Shown piece after piece: positions 6,936 to 7,896 of a stretch of 7,896 bases of DNA. The position numbers and the translations under genes were made by a program. Source of the DNA: an uncultured Candidatus Soleaferrea sp. (GTDB lineage Bacteria > Bacillota > Clostridia > Oscillospirales > Ruminococcaceae); contig CAKTAG010000042.1 in the NCBI GenBank assembly GCA_934527325.1, forward strand, positions 1 through 7,896. Direction: 5' to 3'. A model generated the notes under the pieces. The model was not told where the DNA came from. It saw only the letters and a list, made by a program, of their open reading frames with translations, and did not search any database. Positions within the stretch are counted from its first letter, which is position 1, and each line of letters starts with the position of its first letter.

Positions 6936-7896
6936 TTAATCTTCATCATCTAGCATCTTCTCATCTTCACTATCCGGCATTTCTACAGCTTCTTCTCCCG
7001 GTTTGCAATGTTTTTTTTCGCCATCAGGTGTTACTGTACTATAAATTTGATTACCTTCTGGTGTTGCTATTCTATTCATATTTTCTTTTATTCTATGTAC
7101 CACTGCCATCATTCTATTTATCTCTTCACATTCTTTACATTCTTTTATTTTATTTATCTCTTCTTCTTTAAAACCAATTTTACCCAATATTTTATTCAAT
7201 GTTTTATCATCTAGCATTTTCTCATCAAAACCAATTTCAGCCAATATTTTATTCAATGTTTCATCATCTATCATCTTCTCACCAAAACCAATTTCAGCCA
7301 ATGTTTTATTCAATGTTTTATTCAATATTTTATTCCATATTTTATTCAATATTTCATCATCTATATGTACACGCATACCACATGTATATGGATAATCTCC
7401 ATATCCTACCGGCATACTATATCCATAATTCTTTGATATTGATATAGTTGACGATGAGAACGTACCATTCTTTGATATTGACATATTTGACAATGTCGAC
7501 TTTAATGGTGAAATACTCCTATACATTTTATTATACTTTTCTCTGTTCATTATTTCAGGTTTAACACCATCTTTGTCAGAACTTTGACCTAACCTAGCAT
7601 ATTCCTGGTCAGATGCCTCTTTCGATGCTCTTTCTACATCAGCTGCCGTTATCGCTCCATCTTCACCGGCAGAAATATCTAATCTACCAGTTGCTTCATC
7701 ATAATTATAAATTACACCAGCACTTGTGTTTATATTGCTTTTTGCTTTACCTGTTTCTACTTTCATTTCTGGTATACTTATCTCTTCTGTTTTATCTAAT
7801 AATTTAGAGTTATCTGCAGGTTCCCAAATTAATTTATATTGTATTTCACCTGTCTTATTATCTTTAACAATCTTATATAACCTTCCATCTATCGAT
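6936..7896 (-). CDS. 3' part of a repeat-containing protein of unknown function (start beyond the right edge)
   Basis: I do not recognise this gene. The frame is open to the window edge, so 319 residues are visible and the N-terminus is missing. An ATG at 7766 is internal: the frame continues upstream with SIDGRLYKIVKDNKTGEIQY, and this ATG has no ribosome binding site. The visible order is: a hydrophilic region (1-135) containing GVIYNYDEATGRLDISAGED; a Ser/Tyr-rich part with a doubled 13-residue motif around SISKNGTFSS / SISKNYGYSM; a tandem-repeat block of 19-residue units built on GFDEKMLDDKTLNKILGKI with an inserted run of NKxL tetrapeptides; a Glu/Lys/Cys segment (KECKECEEINR); and an acidic tail ending KMLDDED. 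No membrane span is visible in this part. All repeat units keep the frame, which suggests protein-level selection. Its stop lies about 24 nt before the LRR remnant, so it may be the truncated front of the same ancestral surface protein. Confidence 0.6.
   Translation of the reverse strand, partial: SIDGRLYKIVKDNKTGEIQYKLIWEPADNSKLLDKTEEISIPEMKVETGKAKSNINTSAGVIYNYDEATGRLDISAGEDGAITAADVERASKEASDQEYARLGQSSDKDGVKPEIMNREKYNKMYRSISPLKSTLSNMSISKNGTFSSSTISISKNYGYSMPVGYGDYPYTCGMRVHIDDEILNKIWNKILNKTLNKTLAEIGFGEKMIDDETLNKILAEIGFDEKMLDDKTLNKILGKIGFKEEEINKIKECKECEEINRMMAVVHRIKENMNRIATPEGNQIYSTVTPDGEKKHCKPGEEAVEMPDSEDEKMLDDED
7170..7367. repeat. Tandem 57-bp repeats, three units, the third expanded
   Basis: Units begin with AAAACCAATTT at 7170, 7227 and 7284, exactly 57 bp apart, and encode 19-residue repeats of the type GF-x-EKM-x-DD-x-TLNKIL-x-x-I. 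The third unit (7284 to about 7367) is about 36 bp longer because three extra 12-bp units have been inserted. The last two units are much more alike (CCAATTTCAGCCAAT in both) than the first, suggesting recent duplication. A diverged partial copy lies outside the array at 6944-6966. Confidence 0.85.
7299..7358. repeat. 12-bp minisatellite inside the 57-bp array
   Basis: Five consecutive 12-bp units on the plus strand: CAATGTTTTATT twice (7299-7322), CAATATTTTATT (7323-7334), CCATATTTTATT (7335-7346) and CAATATTTCATC (7347-7358). On the coding strand they give the tetrapeptides NKIW, NKIL, NKTL and NKTL. The other 57-bp units carry only two such 12-mers, so this block is a local expansion of three units that keeps the frame. 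It is a candidate for slipped-strand length variation. Confidence 0.85.
7428..7495. repeat. Imperfect 29-bp direct repeat, 39-bp period
   Basis: ATTCTTTGATATTGATATAG (7428-7447) and ATTCTTTGATATTGACATAT (7467-7486) begin two 29-bp copies that extend to 7456 and 7495. The period is 39 bp, or 13 codons, and the coding strand gives the doubled motif around SISKNGTF and SISKNYGY. It is a second, independent in-frame duplication within the same gene. Confidence 0.65.

Noticed and set aside
7170..7358. Possible CRISPR array
   Set aside because: The repeats are contiguous with no unique spacers, preserve a reading frame and translate to peptide repeats. No cas gene is present.
7008..7807. Several plus-strand open frames rich in Phe, Tyr and His
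   Set aside because: They are mirror frames of the AT-rich repeat gene on the minus strand. Their odd composition is the complement of Lys/Asn/Glu codons, and none has a start signal.

Overview
The window is a very AT-rich stretch of bacterial chromosome. The gene content points to a low-GC Bacillota, most likely a Clostridia-type organism. The reasons are an rpoZ-priA-def-fmt housekeeping cluster, the bifunctional HPr kinase/phosphorylase HprK, frequent TTG/GTG starts, GGAGG-like ribosome binding sites and a BspA-type leucine-rich-repeat remnant. The species cannot be named from the sequence alone. Every supported gene lies on the minus strand, so transcription runs from high to low coordinates.

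Right part (about 6590-7896): an accessory region. The 3' end of a gene of unknown function enters from the right edge (6936-7896). It carries nested in-frame tandem repeats (57-bp units with a 12-bp minisatellite inside) and an acidic tail. Directly downstream is a frameshifted remnant of a BspA-type LRR_5 C-terminal module (6681-6912). A minus-strand-biased intrinsic terminator (6516-6563) closes this region.

Middle (6259-6523): no gene. It holds a good sigma-A-type promoter with an extended -10 element (6331-6360), followed by a short leader.

Left part (91-6258): a collinear run rpoZ - priA - def - fmt - hprK - rsmE, with gaps of 80, 23, 92, 62 and 25 nt and no obvious internal terminator, so it is probably one operon. 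It combines an RNA polymerase subunit, replication restart, both ends of the N-formyl-methionine cycle (Fmt adds the formyl group, Def removes it), carbon catabolite control (HprK) and 16S rRNA methylation (RsmE). In the common Bacillota order one expects coaBC between rpoZ and priA, and rsmB after fmt. Both are missing here, and hprK and rsmE follow fmt instead. Just after rsmE a second promoter-like sequence (49-77) points out of the left edge.

The observations most worth checking are: HprK has proline where the family has its catalytic histidine; the priA start has no visible Shine-Dalgarno sequence and lies in or beside one arm of an inverted repeat; and the accessory gene next to the decayed LRR module carries nested minisatellites. 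I did not find convincing evidence of a wholly new multi-gene system.
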